Part shown: piece by piece, positions 33,703-42,173 of the stretch
Position numbering within the stretch: the first letter of the stretch is position 1
How the letters are laid out: each line of letters begins with the position of its first letter
Assembly: GCA_963575745.1 (NCBI GenBank)
Contig: CAUYUJ010022515.1
Coordinates: 1-64,000 of the forward strand
From: Prorocentrum cordatum
Taxonomy: Eukaryota > Sar > Dinophyceae > Prorocentrales > Prorocentraceae
DNA length: 64,000 nucleotides
Direction of reading: 5' to 3'
Program-made: the position numbers and the translations under genes
Notes under the pieces: generated by a model
What the model was told of the DNA's origin: nothing
The model's input: only the letters and a program-made list of their open reading frames with translations
Databases searched by the model: none

Positions 33703-33969
33703 TGCCCCGCTGGTCGTCGCAGGCGCCTCCGCGCGCTCACCTCGGCGAGGCGCGCCTGGTGCGGGGTATCCTGGCATCGCTCGGACGTTGCATTTTTTCC
33801 CGGCGAGGACCATCGAGGGCCATCCTGGACCACCGAGCAAAAAAAACACGCACGACACCGACAAATGCACGGGAAGTGGACGTCCGAGCGACGGCAAGTC
33901 TCTCCTGCCCCGCTGGTCGTCGCAGGCGCCTCCGCGCGCTCACCTCGGCGAGGCGCGCCTGGTGCGGGG
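33703..33969 (+). repeat. direct repeat, 64 bp, 203-bp spacing
   Basis: 33,703-33,766 and 33,906-33,969 appear identical (TGCCCCGCTGGTCGTCGCAG...GGTGCGGGG). A MITE-like element lies between them. Confidence 0.85.
33775..33892. mobile_element. MITE-like element, family M2, copy 1
   Basis: 118 bp with terminal inverted repeats TCGCTCGGACGT / ACGTCCGAGCGA. It is about 90% similar by eye to 58,564-58,680. Non-coding. Confidence 0.8.
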
Positions 33970-34463
33970 CATGGCCGCCACCCGAACCCGCGGCCGCGTG
34001 GCGTGAAGAGCAGCGAGCCGAGCGTGCATGCCCACAGGGCCCCGCCGGCCTGCCGGCCGGCCTGCACCGCGTGCGTGCCGCGTGAGTCTCGCAGGCCCAG
34101 AGGTTGACACCCGCGGCGCGTTCACCCGCCTCGGGGCAGGGAGGCCCCTGCGAGCTCACCAGTGGCGCCGCGGCGCGCCCCAGTTGTGTGCTGAAGCCTG
34201 CCGGGCTCAAGCTGCTCGGCGAGCCGAAACGCGACTGCGGTTCGGCAGCCTGGTCCTTGTTGATGATGAGCGCGCGGAACACCAAGATCGGCGGTGTGCC
34301 TCCCCCGAGGGATGAAGATCCCAATCTCGGTGATGGTGCTAATATTCTGGCTTCCAAGGTGACCGAAATATCACCACCAACACCGGAATCCAGGATCATC
34401 TTCCCCCTGTGCACGCCGCGTGAGTCGCACGTGTCGGCAGTGTTGTGCCTTGTGGAGCCGTTT

Positions 34464-34671
34464 GTAGGGGAGCAAAAATGACATAAAAACAAAAACTCAG
34501 AGGTCCGCGTGGATTTCTCGGATCGGCGCTGGGGCCCCCTGGCGGCGCTTCCGGCGCCGCCCCTGGCGCGCTCCGCGCGCCAGGGAGGGGGGCCCAGCGC
34601 CAATCCGAGAAATCCGCGCGGACCTCCGAGTTGTTATGCTTATGCCATTGTTTGTTCCCCTAGTTCGCGCA
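34464..34671. mobile_element. foldback element, family FB1, copy 6 (long arms)
   Basis: Outer arms TAGGGGAGCAAAAATGACAT and the complement of ATGCCATTGTTTGTTCCCCTA, then inner arms AACTCAGAGGTCCGCG / CGCGGACCTCCGAGTT, around the family's GC-rich core. It shows that the real FB1 termini may lie outside the core seen in other copies. Confidence 0.75.
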
Positions 34672-34715
34672 CTCGAGCAGCTGCGGGTCCGCGTTCGGGG
34701 CATGCTCTCGGGGGT

Positions 34716-35073
34716 ACAGTCAAAAACCCGAATGAGGACGCGCGACTTGGCTCAGGGTACCCTTGCGTCCTTGCTCTTCCTTGCTCTTGCGTCCTTGAGG
34801 TTTTCGTCGTCCGCCGCCCCAGACATCCCAACTTCGGCTTCCAAGGGTCTTGCGTCCACCGCCAGAGTATGTCCACATCCACCGCTTCGGAGTCGTGCCC
34901 TGGGAGTTCGAGGAGCGGTGGATATGGATATCTGCCCACCCGCGTTGGCGCGCAGATATCCATATCCGCCGCTCCCCGAGTCATCGGAACACGACTCAGC
35001 AGCAGTGGATATGGTCATACTCTGGCGGCGCATCGCGTCCTTACCGCGCGTCCTTATTAGGGTTTTTGACTGT
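34716..35073. mobile_element. 358-bp foldback element with long arms
   Basis: Ends ACAGTCAAAAACCC and GGGTTTTTGACTGT are inverted. Inside, two ~76-bp arms (34,866-34,941 and 34,953-35,030), both bearing GGATATGGATATCTGC, pair around a ~12-base loop. The left side has an extra ~110 bp. Non-coding. Confidence 0.8.
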
Positions 35074-35246
35074 GTGCCATTGCCGGCTCGGGTCCCGATC
35101 GCCCCCTCGGCGCGCGGGCTCGTGCGCGGCCGCCGAGGGCCGTGCTGCGGCTTACGCCCGGGCCTGCGGCTTCGCTCGCGCGCCCGTGCCGAGGCTGTGC
35201 GAGGCCACGGGCACCTCGGCGATCCTGACCTCTCCCGAACGCTTCC

Positions 35247-35291
35247 TCCCTCCCCCCCCCCTCCTCCTCCTCCTCCTCCTCCTCCTCCTCC
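35247..35291. repeat. (TCC)n tract adjoining the LINE-B spliced leader
   Basis: Pyrimidine tract ending in perfect CTC/TCC units that run directly into the TCC of the spliced leader. Confidence 0.95.
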
Positions 35292-35313
35292 TCCGTAGCC
35301 ATTTTGGCTCAAG
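35292..35313 (+). promoter_or_regulatory. genomic copy of the dinoflagellate spliced leader (exact)
   Basis: All 22 bases match the SL (T, then CCGTAGCCATTTTGGCTCAA, then G). It is followed at once by an ATG at 35,314. The preceding pyrimidine tract and the internal TAG could together form a new trans-splice acceptor. The SL identity is direct, and the acceptor role is inference. Confidence 0.95.
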
Positions 35314-35468
35314 ATGCATAGTTCCTCAGGGGAACAAGTGGATACCGCTAGTCCGCGGCAGACAAGACCCTTGGCGGTCTGGCAGAGATTGTTCATCGCA
35401 CCGACGCTCGCCCACACGGGTAAACGGAGGCCTTTCCCGTTCCTGTGCGTACGAACGTCCCAGTTGCA

Positions 35469-36803
35469 ATGGGGCTTCCCGACGCTGCTGCGCTGGCCCG
35501 TCACGCCCAGGAGATCGAAGACATGCCCACCTTCCCTGATGATGAACGTGCTGAAGGCCATCGTGTCCAAGGCTCGCCTGAGCCCAAGTATCCGCGTACC
35601 GAGGGGGGCAAAGGGTCCTCAGGCAGTGGCAAGGGTGTCGCCAGCCTGGCCTCCCGTGCTGCCGCTGCTGGTGCTGCGCTCGTCTTCGGGCGCTCGGATC
35701 AGCTGGCGCATTCTTCTGATCATCCTGATGTCGGTGCTCCTGTGCATGCTGGTGGCTCCCCTGCAGGTCCTGACCCTGCTCGTGCACCCGCTGGGCATGC
35801 TGCTCATGACTACCCCGACGAGTATATTAAAGCCGTCATCGCCGACGGTGTCGCCTCTCAGTTCAGCGAGCTGCGCACGGAGCTCGAAGGTCTCGTCGCC
35901 TCGACAGCGGGAGACACTGTCAAATCCAGCAACGCCTCCATCTTGCGGACCTTGGCTGTGCTGCAGAAGCAGTTGGAAGACCAACCAGCAGAGCTTGACC
36001 AGAAGGCGATGGGTGTCTTCCGACCGCAGCTTGACGAACTGTCCAGGAAGATGCAGCGACAAATTGATGATGTCACAGGAAAGGTTGCTACTCTCAACAT
36101 CGAGCTGGACTCACACACAGAGCAGTTGCGCCAATTACGAGCCGAGATCGCCGAGCTACGTGAAGGGCTTCATGTGGCCAAGCGCCAAGAAGCGGCTCCC
36201 TCGCCGCCCGCCAGCTTCGACCGCCAGACGGACCCTGCCGTGGTGGTGGCGATGTGTACCAAGATAGTTGGATTGTCACAGGTTCGCGAGGTGCTGGCGC
36301 CGTTCCTCTCTGAGCTCGGATTCGAAGCAGACCAGTACACCCTTTCGTGCCCGTCTCCGACACCTGCTCGCAGGTTTCTCATCAAGTTCAACGGGGCCAC
36401 TGGCCTCGCCTCTCGGAAGGTCTCGAAGGTGCTTAGCAACCTTCGTCGCAATGATCAGTGGAGGGAGTTCAGCGTGGAGGCCACGGGTGCCGCCGCCGAC
36501 GGGCGCCTACACTTGGGGCCCGACAAATCCCCTCGCCAGGTCAAGACGGAGATGGCTCTTCGTCGTATCCGTGGTGCGTGTGCAGACAAGTTTGGTGGAC
36601 GGTGGTCTGTTGATCGTGAGCGAGGCATCCTCAAGAACGGTTGGACCAACGTGCTCAAGATCCAGGCGAATCCTGAGGACGCTCCGTACAGCGCGCAGTT
36701 CAACCAAGAGGGCATCTTGGATCTCAAGCTCACGCGTGCCGACATCCAAGCAGTGGTGGATGAGCTTACGGCCCCTCCGCCTCCTACGACGTGGTGTCTT
36801 TGA
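35469..36803 (+). CDS. LINE-B ORF1, RNA-binding coiled-coil protein
   Basis: 444 codons from the first ATG of the frame (35,469, MGLPDAAALARHAQEIED). The frame itself opens at 35,424. An Ala/Gly/Pro-rich N-terminus is followed by a coiled coil (about residues 140-240, with LQKQLEDQPAEL, LRQLRAEIAELREGL). A compact C-terminal region follows (about 260-420), with RRFLIKFNGATGLASRK and EMALRRIRGACADKF. The layout matches L1-type ORF1p (coiled coil, RRM-like domain, C-terminal domain), which binds the element RNA as a trimer. The RRM assignment is by layout, not by a clear RNP motif. The ATG abutting the spliced leader (35,314) is in a different frame. Confidence 0.78.
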   Translation: MGLPDAAALARHAQEIEDMPTFPDDERAEGHRVQGSPEPKYPRTEGGKGSSGSGKGVASLASRAAAAGAALVFGRSDQLAHSSDHPDVGAPVHAGGSPAGPDPARAPAGHAAHDYPDEYIKAVIADGVASQFSELRTELEGLVASTAGDTVKSSNASILRTLAVLQKQLEDQPAELDQKAMGVFRPQLDELSRKMQRQIDDVTGKVATLNIELDSHTEQLRQLRAEIAELREGLHVAKRQEAAPSPPASFDRQTDPAVVVAMCTKIVGLSQVREVLAPFLSELGFEADQYTLSCPSPTPARRFLIKFNGATGLASRKVSKVLSNLRRNDQWREFSVEATGAAADGRLHLGPDKSPRQVKTEMALRRIRGACADKFGGRWSVDRERGILKNGWTNVLKIQANPEDAPYSAQFNQEGILDLKLTRADIQAVVDELTAPPPPTTWCL

Positions 36804-36810
36804 TGGCTTC

Positions 36811-39800
36811 ATGCAGCTCTTTCACACTCCGACTCGCGGGAATGAGAATGAATCGATGCGATTCATTACTTGGAATGCTCGAGCTCTGTTACAGTATCGA
36901 GGAGCGAAGAGTAGACTCAAGTCGTCGTATTTGAAGAGATTTCACCTTCCTGGGTCCATCCTTGCACTACAGGAAGTCCATCAAGATCGTTTGCAACTCG
37001 AAGACTATCTATGTCGTCTTCATCGGGATGCTGTGGTCCACGCCTCGTTTTGCCCTGCCGATGTTGGGGGATCGGCTGCGGGAGGGGTCGCCACTACCTT
37101 GCCGAAGCTCGCGTCTGAGCTCGATGTAACCAGCAATGCTTCGGCCGTCGTGCAAGGCGGGGTCCTTCGAGTCGACGTTGTCGGGCAGGGGTTTCAGCTG
37201 GTGCACTTCAATATCCATAACCATGGTCTCAATGCGATGCAGATTGACGAGATATGTGCGGAGATCGACGCTGCGCGGGTACGTGCGGCCGCTGACCCTC
37301 TTCACTTCTTGGCGATCGTGCAGGGCGACCTCAACTTCGGCCCTGAAGAGGCGCTGCTCCTCCAGCGGCCTGAACCAGCTCGTGCTACTGATCCTCGGAA
37401 TCATCGTGCTAGGGCAGCTCGGTGGCTGAGGACATTGGGATTATTTCTTGAGATTTCTTCGGAGTCACCGACGCACTACACAAAGGACACCATTTCGGTC
37501 AGCTGCATCGATCGGTTCTTCTGCTCGGTGCCTGGATGGATGATGTGCCAGATGTGTGCGGAATCCTCCACCATCGGAGAACCCGAAGAATTATCTCGCT
37601 CTATGATATCGGACCACGCTGCTCTGCTCACGGTGCTTCGTCAACGTCACGCGCGCCCCAGGTCTGAGCAGCCTGTTCCTCGCCATGTCTTCGAGAGCCC
37701 TCTCTTTCGGCAGCGTGTTGAGGGCATGTTCAAAGACGGCGCTGGCGCTGAGTCGTTGTGCTCTGCGGCGGTCTACCAGGAACACTTCAAGGACATGTTG
37801 AAAGAGGCTGCCCGTGATGTTCGTGACTGGTTGTTTGTCTACCATCCTGCTGGCGACGAAACAGCGTTGCTTGTTGCCCGAGGATGTGCGCGTGCAGTAT
37901 GGCGTCAAGATCTTCCTCTCGCCCGTCGGCTGGTGGCGACCTCGGCTACCGCAGCTGGCCTGCTCGACGTCGGAGGCTCACAAGTTGTCCTTCGTCATCC
38001 TGAATCGTTCCACATGTGGACGGATGGAGTTCATATGAGGCTCCTGGAAACAGAGATTCGTGCTGCTGCTGACGCTGCTGCAGGCTCTCGTTCGACCCGT
38101 CCGCCCTCTTCGTTTCGTCGTCGGCAGTTGTTGGAGCGCCAAGCTGCGATCTGGGCCCCACTCTCACGGAGGTTGGTTATTCGTGCTGTTCGGGACAGCC
38201 CTCGGTTAGCTGAATCTCCAGGGGAAAGGGTTGCTGCCCTCACGGAATATTGGCGTCCTGTCTCTTCGCGCTCGGAAGTCGATCTCGAAGCTGCTCAGAC
38301 TTATATCGAACAGCAGTGTCCCTCACCTGTGCTCCCTGACGTCCCACCACCTTCAAAAGCGACGATGCGAAATATTGTTGCTCGTGCTCGCCACTCTGCT
38401 CCTGGGGTTGACGGACTGCCGTGCGCGGCATGGGCAGCTGCCGATTGCTGCCTGGAAGTATTATGTCTTATGATGGACTGGATCTTGCGTGGCCAGTCGC
38501 TCTTCGACTCGGCCAGCGTTACCCTGCAAGCGTACCTTCCTAAGGGATCGGAACACGAAGACTTGGCCTCAGGAGGCTGCACCCGCACTGCCGATAAGAT
38601 CAGGGTCCTCGGGCTCCGCAACACCGACCTGAAAATACTGACGTCTGCCGTGAACCGATCACTTAAAGGCGTCGTCGACTCCCTCGCCCCTCAGTCGCAG
38701 CGCGGCTTCGTTCAGGGCCGAAACTTCGGGTACAACATCTTAGAGCTAGACGGCTTCAGTCGTATCGCTGGGGCCCACCCGCTGGCCCCGTCTAAGATGC
38801 CGCTGCTGGTCTCATTCGATTTCGGCCAGGCCTTCCCGAGCCTCTCCCAGGACTTCATGATGCTTTTCCTAGCTCACCTTCGCCTGCCGTCCCCAGTGCT
38901 GCACTTCCTGGCCTGGTTGTACTCTGCGATAGAAGGGGTCGTGGCCCACGGTGGCCTGCTCCACTCGGTGTATTGGCTGAGGTCGGGGATCATGCAGGGC
39001 TGCGGCCTGTCTGGGACCTTGTACGCGTTGAGCACGGCCCCGTTCCTGACGGACTTGGAACGTTCCCTTGAGGATTCTGGACTTGGCCTTGCGAGGGCCT
39101 GCGCGGACGATATTGGGGCTGTCTTGTTCGAGGCTCGCGGGCTCCAGGTGCTCTACCGTGTGATGACTACTACGAGGCTCTTAACTGGGCTTTGCCTCAA
39201 GGTCAGTAAATGCAAGGTCACCCCGCTGCACGCGACGTTCAGCCCTGACCTTCTGGAAAAGACACGCGCTCTCCTCGGTCGGCTTGTTCCCGAATGGCAG
39301 GCTTTCGAGGTCGTGGCCCACCTGATGTACCTTGGCGTTCTCTTGGGGCCCGACGTCACGATCCAGATGCAGTGGGACGCTGCTCGAATGAAACTAAAGT
39401 TACGTGCCAGGCTCCTTGGTTCCGGCTCCGCTCCCTTGGGGATCAACGGCGTGCTCTACCGATCGAGAGCCCTCCCTGTCTTGTCCTACCTGGCCCAGTT
39501 CTTCCCTCTGCCTCCCAGGATGGTCGCTTTCGAGCTCTCTGTGCTTACCCAGGTATTCCGTGCTCCCATGGGTACTCTGTCTGCCTCTGGCTGGGCCCAG
39601 CTCTCTGCGTGGGGTGGCCCCAAGATCCCGCTCGTGGAGCATACGTGTGCTGCTGCGCTGTCCCGAGCTGCCACCATTACGTTCAGCGAGCATACCCACA
39701 TACGCTCTAACATTACTAACACTACTCTTTCATGGAATGATGATCTACTGCAGGGACGGTTTGATGATGCTCCCTTCGCGGCCTGTCGCACTCGGGTGGA

Positions 39801-42105
39801 TTGGATGTGTGACGCTGGACGGCACTGGCGGCTGCCGCCCATCCTGCAGACCTATTCCTGGCTGCGTCAGGGCTCTGCGTGTGCTGGCTACCCCTCAGAC
39901 ATCCTACGCTGCTGTACGTCTGCGATCGCTTCGGAACTATTGGTCACGGGACGTAAGCGCAAATTTCAGAGAGCTGCCACCACTGCTTTATACGAGCAGT
40001 TCGTCACACCGTTCCCGTTGAGCGCGATCTTCGAGACCAGGCTGGCACGCTACTTTGCCATGTATGAACCCTTCTTACATCGGGTGCCGTGGGAAGCGAT
40101 TCAGATGCTGCTGCAGCTGCTGCCCACGAGCTGGGTCTTCCCTGTTGTCAAGACGTGGGCCTCCGCTTGGCTCACAAGTTATCGAATAAGTTACCCCTCG
40201 GGGAAACGGCGGTGTATCTTTGGGTGTAACACTGGTGCGAGCAGGCAGTGCCACTACATGCGGTGCCACCGTCTGGTTCGTGCTGTCGGCCGCGCACTAG
40301 GCCGCTCACTTCCTGCCTTTCTTCATGAGCGTCTGTGCCTGACGGCACCGTGTGTAGAACGGGTGGAGGAGCTGGTGATGATGTACACTACGTATCACAC
40401 AGTTCGTTATCGCGATTGGGTTACCCCTACTGTTCTGAACTCTGCGACTCGGGCTGCTGTCAGAACTCTTCGAATGGCGTCTCCAACAGACCATCTAGGA
40501 AAGACATGGAAGCCGCCGCCGTCCTTCATACCGACACCGCGCACGGTCACCGATGATTCTTCCACCTCCTCGGCAGACGACCCCGACGTCGACCATGCCG
40601 TTCTGGCTGCTGGTGATGCGAACGGTGAAGGCTTGGCCCCTGGGCGGTCACCATGCTTGACACCGATGCCAAGCCCTGGCACTCCGTCGACGCTGATCGC
40701 CACGCCCGAACGTGTTGGACATAGTGATGGTTGCGACGACAATGTTACTGGCAGAACGCAAAGTCCTGCGCACGGGTGCTCCTCGAGCCCGCTGCTGCAG
40801 GCTGATGGTGGCAGGCTTGGTCTCTCTGATCGTCTGCGCCCTGGTCACCCTGACAGCCCGCGGCTGACACCAGTGGTCTCTTCGGCGTCGCCCTCTCCGC
40901 GATTGAGAGTTGCGTCGGATGCGTCGGAGGACTTCGTCATGCTTGACTTGCGCCCTGATATCTCAGTGGCTGGAACATCATGCAATGGAGTGGATACCGT
41001 CCTGCCCTCCCCTGCGTCGCTTCTCGCGACGCCTGTGCGTGTGGGTCGTCTTGCGGACTTGAATGACATATATGATTACCAAGGGCATGGAGCTGGTCCT
41101 GAGTCTCTTCGAGCTGGTGGGAATATGGACGGAGCTGCCCTCTTGGATGGCGTCGTCGATGACGGTCTCGTGGTGGATCTTGACACTGGGTGCTCCTCGA
41201 ACCCAGGCTCGAGTGGCGTTAGAACGCTCTGTCCATCTCGCAGTCGTGGGTCGGACATCCTCTCGCAGACGGATTTGGTGTGGTCGTGTGGTGTCAGATC
41301 GCAAAATCCTGACGGGGAGGGCTCCTCGACCTCTCCGCCTCAGGTTCAGGGAGTAAATTGTGAGAACCTGTCTCTTGATGGCGTCAGTACGCAAAATCCT
41401 GGGGGCGGGTGCTCCTCGAGCCCGCCTACCCAGGTTCACCGAGTAAATTGTGAGCATGATTGGATGAGGTCGTGTGAGAGAATTGCGCCTTGTGGGACAA
41501 TTGCTGGGACTTCGTCGGTTGAGCCCTCCCGACTGTTGGCGTGCCCGAGATCAATGACGCTGTCTGCTCCACGGATGCAGGCTGAGCTTTGCCAACAGTG
41601 TTTCTCCCCTGCTTCCCTGCCTTCCCACCCTGCGCGTCTCTCCCCCGCTTCCCTGCCCTCCCACGCGGCTGCCGCTCACTCCCGCATCGTGTGCGTCCCA
41701 GCCGATGGGCGCCCTCGCACCTTCTCCACTCTGTCCGTCCCTCTGAGCTCTGCTGGTGCGGGTGCGTGCCTCTCGCCCACTTCTCCTCCCTCCATCGTGC
41801 GACGTCGCTGCGTCCTGGCGACCGTCCCAGTCATGCGCTCTGGCTCGCCTGGCTACTCCATCCATGTGCTTTCTGCGCCTGTCACCGCTGTCGCTCATCA
41901 CCGCTCGTCCCCGTCTGACTCGTCCCTTGAGCGCTCCCTGCTGCTGCCCTCTGCCGCCCCCCCCACTTCTTCCCCTCCCGTGCCGTGGTCTTTGACGCTG
42001 CTTGATATAAATACGGCTCGCTGCCCCTGGGCCACTTCATCATGGGCGCCATCGGCGCCACCCAGGCCAGGCGCGGCCGAGCTCGCCCTCTCTCGCGAGA
42101 GGTAG
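36811..42105 (+). CDS. LINE-B ORF2, endonuclease-reverse transcriptase
   Basis: 1,764 codons. The start is the ATG 7 bases after the ORF1 stop, with an alternative at 36,856 (MRFITWNARAL). Endonuclease, residues ~17-270: FITWNARAL, ILALQEVHQ, VHFNIHNHGL, VQGDLNFGPE, IDRFFCS and SDHAALL, all key positions kept. Reverse transcriptase, ~520-800: APGVDGLP, LVSFDFGQAFPSL (motif A), SGIMQGCGLSGTLY (motif B) and ACADDIGAVLF (motif C, catalytic DD). A thumb region and a Cys/His cluster CIFGCNTGASRQCHYMRC (~1,134) follow. From ~1,230 the chain is Ser/Pro/Gly-rich and repetitive. No RNase H domain is visible, unlike LINE-A. No stop interrupts it, so it is probably still functional. Confidence 0.9.
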   Translation: MQLFHTPTRGNENESMRFITWNARALLQYRGAKSRLKSSYLKRFHLPGSILALQEVHQDRLQLEDYLCRLHRDAVVHASFCPADVGGSAAGGVATTLPKLASELDVTSNASAVVQGGVLRVDVVGQGFQLVHFNIHNHGLNAMQIDEICAEIDAARVRAAADPLHFLAIVQGDLNFGPEEALLLQRPEPARATDPRNHRARAARWLRTLGLFLEISSESPTHYTKDTISVSCIDRFFCSVPGWMMCQMCAESSTIGEPEELSRSMISDHAALLTVLRQRHARPRSEQPVPRHVFESPLFRQRVEGMFKDGAGAESLCSAAVYQEHFKDMLKEAARDVRDWLFVYHPAGDETALLVARGCARAVWRQDLPLARRLVATSATAAGLLDVGGSQVVLRHPESFHMWTDGVHMRLLETEIRAAADAAAGSRSTRPPSSFRRRQLLERQAAIWAPLSRRLVIRAVRDSPRLAESPGERVAALTEYWRPVSSRSEVDLEAAQTYIEQQCPSPVLPDVPPPSKATMRNIVARARHSAPGVDGLPCAAWAAADCCLEVLCLMMDWILRGQSLFDSASVTLQAYLPKGSEHEDLASGGCTRTADKIRVLGLRNTDLKILTSAVNRSLKGVVDSLAPQSQRGFVQGRNFGYNILELDGFSRIAGAHPLAPSKMPLLVSFDFGQAFPSLSQDFMMLFLAHLRLPSPVLHFLAWLYSAIEGVVAHGGLLHSVYWLRSGIMQGCGLSGTLYALSTAPFLTDLERSLEDSGLGLARACADDIGAVLFEARGLQVLYRVMTTTRLLTGLCLKVSKCKVTPLHATFSPDLLEKTRALLGRLVPEWQAFEVVAHLMYLGVLLGPDVTIQMQWDAARMKLKLRARLLGSGSAPLGINGVLYRSRALPVLSYLAQFFPLPPRMVAFELSVLTQVFRAPMGTLSASGWAQLSAWGGPKIPLVEHTCAAALSRAATITFSEHTHIRSNITNTTLSWNDDLLQGRFDDAPFAACRTRVDWMCDAGRHWRLPPILQTYSWLRQGSACAGYPSDILRCCTSAIASELLVTGRKRKFQRAATTALYEQFVTPFPLSAIFETRLARYFAMYEPFLHRVPWEAIQMLLQLLPTSWVFPVVKTWASAWLTSYRISYPSGKRRCIFGCNTGASRQCHYMRCHRLVRAVGRALGRSLPAFLHERLCLTAPCVERVEELVMMYTTYHTVRYRDWVTPTVLNSATRAAVRTLRMASPTDHLGKTWKPPPSFIPTPRTVTDDSSTSSADDPDVDHAVLAAGDANGEGLAPGRSPCLTPMPSPGTPSTLIATPERVGHSDGCDDNVTGRTQSPAHGCSSSPLLQADGGRLGLSDRLRPGHPDSPRLTPVVSSASPSPRLRVASDASEDFVMLDLRPDISVAGTSCNGVDTVLPSPASLLATPVRVGRLADLNDIYDYQGHGAGPESLRAGGNMDGAALLDGVVDDGLVVDLDTGCSSNPGSSGVRTLCPSRSRGSDILSQTDLVWSCGVRSQNPDGEGSSTSPPQVQGVNCENLSLDGVSTQNPGGGCSSSPPTQVHRVNCEHDWMRSCERIAPCGTIAGTSSVEPSRLLACPRSMTLSAPRMQAELCQQCFSPASLPSHPARLSPASLPSHAAAAHSRIVCVPADGRPRTFSTLSVPLSSAGAGACLSPTSPPSIVRRRCVLATVPVMRSGSPGYSIHVLSAPVTAVAHHRSSPSDSSLERSLLLPSAAPPTSSPPVPWSLTLLDINTARCPWATSSWAPSAPPRPGAAELALSRER
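41295..41460 (+). repeat. near-tandem repeat in the ORF2 tail
   Basis: Two ~85-base units, each with CAAAATCCTG, GGGTGCTCCTCGA-like and GTAAATTGTGAG blocks. They give NPDGEGSSTSPPQVQGVNCE and NPGGGCSSSPPTQVHRVNCE in the protein. Confidence 0.8.
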
Positions 42106-42133
42106 GGATGGACGGACTCCCCTCCTACGCTGG

Positions 42134-42173
42134 TCTCCTCCTCCTCCTCCTCCTCCTCCTCCTCCTCCTCCTC
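42134..42173. repeat. (TCC)n tract on the 3' side of LINE-B
   Basis: About 13 CTC units between the end of LINE-B and the copia gag sequence. It mirrors the (TCC)n at the 5' end. Confidence 0.93.

Larger units (their letters stand above)
35292..42173 (+). mobile_element. LINE-B: SL-headed non-LTR retrotransposon, nearly intact
   Basis: Order on the plus strand: (TCC)n, exact spliced leader, ~155-base leader, ORF1, 7-base gap, ORF2, short 3' region, (TCC)n to 42,173. It sits inside the minus-strand copia element. The gag zinc knuckle lies just to its right and pol far to its left. Both ORFs are open over their full length, so this is the youngest large element here. No poly(A) tail is visible. 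The 3' boundary is uncertain between the ORF2 stop and the end of the (TCC)n tract. Confidence 0.88.

Noticed and set aside
34490-34640. Small basic ORF repeated in several places (SARISRIGAGPP...)
   Set aside because: It is the translation of the FB1 foldback core, present in both orientations, and not a protein family.
36268-36810. N-terminal extension of LINE-B ORF2 in the 1,945-codon open frame
   Set aside because: This part overlaps ORF1 in another frame and has shadow composition. The real start is taken as 36,811.
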